From Deltaproteobacteria bacterium (lineage in GTDB: Bacteria; Myxococcota_A; Polyangia; Polyangiales; Polyangiaceae): 64,000 bases of DNA. The notes under the pieces were generated by a model. It had not been told where the DNA came from, did not search any database, and saw only the letters and a program-made list of their open reading frames with translations. The stretch covers positions 62,001 to 126,000 of the forward strand of contig JACRCQ010000041.1 in the NCBI GenBank assembly GCA_016218915.1, written 5' to 3'. Position numbers and translations under genes: made by a program. Below, one piece after another: positions 62,432-64,000 of this stretch (the stretch's first letter is position 1; each line of letters begins with the position of its first letter).

Positions 62432-63571
62432 CTAGTACGAGCAACAGCGAAGCCCGATCGTCGGGCTGCGGGTCAGCCGCTTGTCATCCGCTGCAGCCGC
62501 GCATGCAACCGCTGCCCCAGTGTCCGCATAGGAGCCGCCTCGCAGCCGACATCGGCTGTTCACGTTCGTGCCGTTGCACGAGTATTCCCACTCCGACACG
62601 TTGCCGCTCATGTCAAAGATGCCCGGGAATCCCCCCTCGCACGCAGCCTTGCTGCCAACGGCGCTCGATGCGCTCGCCGAGTCGGTGCACGTGCCAGCCA
62701 CGTAGCCAGCCCCATAGGGATAGGCGCGCGACCCACCCAGCGAGCATGCTCGATGCCACTGGTCAAAGCTCGCGTCGGTGAAGGACGCAAAAGCCATCGC
62801 GCCGCCCGCGACGTTGCCGCAAAGCCTCTTGCCGTGCGCGGAGCAGTACGCGACCGCATCGCACCAGTCCACGCACACGACCGGACGATCCGGCGTGGTG
62901 CCGGGATTGTACGCGGACGCACAGGCTCCAGCCGTGTCCGGCGCAAAGCTCGTGTTGGTGGTGCACTCGGCAACCTGCCCGCCCGTCGAAGGGTTCGTCG
63001 CCAGCCATGCAGCCCAGTCCGCCTGCCGCACCTCGGTCGTGTCGATGCAGTAGCTCCCTGAAGTCGCCTTGGGAACGCTCCCCATCCCGACCGGACACAG
63101 AAACCCGCTGTCCTGCTGATCGTCGATCGCGTCCTGAGCTACGGGATCGGTCGTGATGTCCGCAGGTGCATCGGGCGACGCCTCGGGCCCGGCTTCGGCC
63201 CCATCTTCCGGCGGCTCGCTCGCAGGATCCGTGGTCGCGTCGAGCGCGTCCGTCGCACCTTCAGCCACGTCAGTCCCACCGTCGCCCCCATCGCTTCCAC
63301 CCTCGCTCCCATCGCTTCCGCCGTCGCTCGCATCGCTCCCGGCCTCGTGCCCGTCGCTGCCTGCTTCGTTCGCGTCAGGCTGCGCATCGGCCCCGTCCAC
63401 CTGCTGGTCCGCGATCGCATCCGGAGGGTTCGACCCATCTGCGTCCGCTGAAGCGTCAGGCCCGATCAGCTCCCCATCCCGGTAGGTGAGCTCAGGCGCG
63501 CCGCACGCGGCCAGCGAAGAGCCGATCGCGAGCACGATGCCGTACGCTATGGCGCGCTTGCGGGTCACCAT
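62432..63571 (-). CDS. FGE-fold lipoprotein with Asp/Gly/Ser-rich linker (module D)
   Basis: 379 residues. Signal MVTRKRAIAYGIVLAIGSSL and lipobox AAC. Residues 35-150 are a long acidic Asp/Ala/Gly/Ser linker with repeated GSDG and EAGSD units. The C-terminal 220 residues are an FGE/C-lectin core: YCIDTTEVRQADWAAWLATN, VVCVDWCDAVAYCSAHGKRL, QWHRACSLGG, DMSGNVSEWEYSC, RLRGGSYAD and GLRCCSY. It is a close relative of the 57116 protein but lacks the post-lipid IGLD motif. The start overlaps the stop of the TPR-PEGA gene by seven bases, so they are coupled as in module C. Confidence 0.85.
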   Translation of the reverse strand: MVTRKRAIAYGIVLAIGSSLAACGAPELTYRDGELIGPDASADADGSNPPDAIADQQVDGADAQPDANEAGSDGHEAGSDASDGGSDGSEGGSDGGDGGTDVAEGATDALDATTDPASEPPEDGAEAGPEASPDAPADITTDPVAQDAIDDQQDSGFLCPVGMGSVPKATSGSYCIDTTEVRQADWAAWLATNPSTGGQVAECTTNTSFAPDTAGACASAYNPGTTPDRPVVCVDWCDAVAYCSAHGKRLCGNVAGGAMAFASFTDASFDQWHRACSLGGSRAYPYGAGYVAGTCTDSASASSAVGSKAACEGGFPGIFDMSGNVSEWEYSCNGTNVNSRCRLRGGSYADTGAAVACAAAADDKRLTRSPTIGLRCCSY

Positions 63572-64000
63572 CGCACCACTCCTGTCATCTGCACGCCGCG
63601 TGCGTGGAGCGAAGGTTGGATGGAGACCGAAGCACCGCCTTTTTCGGGTGCACCCTTGGATGTGAGCAGGAAGTAGGTTCCGGCTCCGGCGAGCACCACC
63701 CCAAGACCCGCGGCGACACCGGACATCGTGCCGTAGCGCACCGCCCGATCCCTCGTGTCACGCAATCCCGGATCGCAATCGGTGTGCGACGGACAGCTCG
63801 CGTCGATGTCGCTGATCGCCGACGATCGCAGGAGCTGGAAGACGCCCGAGACGACGAGCGCGGCGCCACCAGCTCCGAGGAGCACGAATCCCGCAGTGCG
63901 TCCGGGCTTGTCCGCCTGCTTCGGCGAGCCCTCGTCCGGCGCTGCGGACAACGCGGTCGCTGCCAGCCGCGCGGAAGACGCCGGCGCGACCGATGACGTC
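63565..64000 (-). CDS. TPR-PEGA protein C-terminal part (module D, partial)
   Basis: 145 codons in an open frame that begins outside the window. It shows the C-terminal half of the TPR-PEGA family: an Ala/Pro-type linker, a span (GFVLLGAGGAALVVSGVFQL), a loop with two cysteines (CPSHTDC), and a second span (GVAAGLGVVLAGAGTYFLLT), ending GVQMTGVVRW, similar to the tails of the proteins at 43911 and 57973. It is followed, with a seven-base overlap, by the FGE-like lipoprotein, exactly the arrangement in module C. TPR and PEGA parts would lie outside the window, so their presence is predicted, not seen. Confidence 0.75.
   Translation of the reverse strand, partial: TSSVAPASSARLAATALSAAPDEGSPKQADKPGRTAGFVLLGAGGAALVVSGVFQLLRSSAISDIDASCPSHTDCDPGLRDTRDRAVRYGTMSGVAAGLGVVLAGAGTYFLLTSKGAPEKGGASVSIQPSLHARGVQMTGVVRW

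Overview
The window looks like chromosomal DNA of a large-genome myxobacterium (Myxococcota, probably class Polyangia). This is inferred from the very high GC coding sequence, six Hanks-type Ser/Thr kinases in 64 kb, FHA-containing sigma-54 activators, many Ala/Pro- or Gly-rich lipoproteins, RCC1, BNR and Sel1 repeat proteins, and two proteins with a C-terminal Cys-hydrophobic-Arg tail of the MYXO-CTERM type. I see no rRNA, tRNA, CRISPR array, transposase or phage gene.

Layout. 1-2.5 kb (minus): a PilM-like actin-fold protein cut by the window edge, a PQQ-propeller protein, an unknown protein and a site-2-type M50 protease. 2.7-5.6 kb: a GIDE-domain membrane protein facing a pair made of a HEVCH metallopeptidase-like protein and a Fis-type HTH protein. 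5.8-16.4 kb: propeller, zinc-ribbon and LRR envelope proteins, a TonB-domain/TonB-receptor fusion with a lipoprotein, a trypsin-like protease, and a lower-GC patch with a possible gene remnant. 16.4-21.7 kb: two Cys-rich lipoproteins next to an FHA sigma-54 activator and its kinase. 21.8-24.5 kb: DUF2007-like, RCC1 and small lipoproteins. 24.6-27.3 kb: an SPFH / NAD-kinase-like / NrtR-type Nudix operon with a tandem operator. 27.5-38.7 kb: secreted proteins including a purple acid phosphatase, then a TPR-PEGA/lipoprotein pair. 38.7-45.6 kb: a second sigma-54 activator and kinase pair, another kinase, TPR-PEGA and lipoprotein genes, and a Cys-rich lipoprotein. 45.6-55.3 kb: BNR, FGE-like and Sel1 lipoproteins, a hybrid histidine kinase and a class V aminotransferase. 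55.3-64 kb: three kinases interleaved with two TPR-PEGA/FGE-lipoprotein pairs.

How the genes may work together. (i) A module of Ser/Thr kinase, TPR-PEGA double-membrane-span protein and lipoprotein recurs in whole or part four times, and three of the lipoproteins share a motif directly after the lipidated Cys. (ii) Two FHA-AAA-HTH sigma-54 activators each sit beside a closely related kinase. Near-consensus -24/-12 sites lie upstream of one of these kinase operons, of all three Cys-rich lipoprotein genes and of the TonB-receptor fusion, suggesting phosphorylation-linked control of envelope proteins by sigma-54. (iii) The NrtR operon carries two GTGTC-N5-GACAC half-site pairs 22 bp apart around a consensus -10 box, which predicts auto-regulation by an NAD-related ligand. 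All of these are inferences from sequence reading; no search or structure prediction was run.
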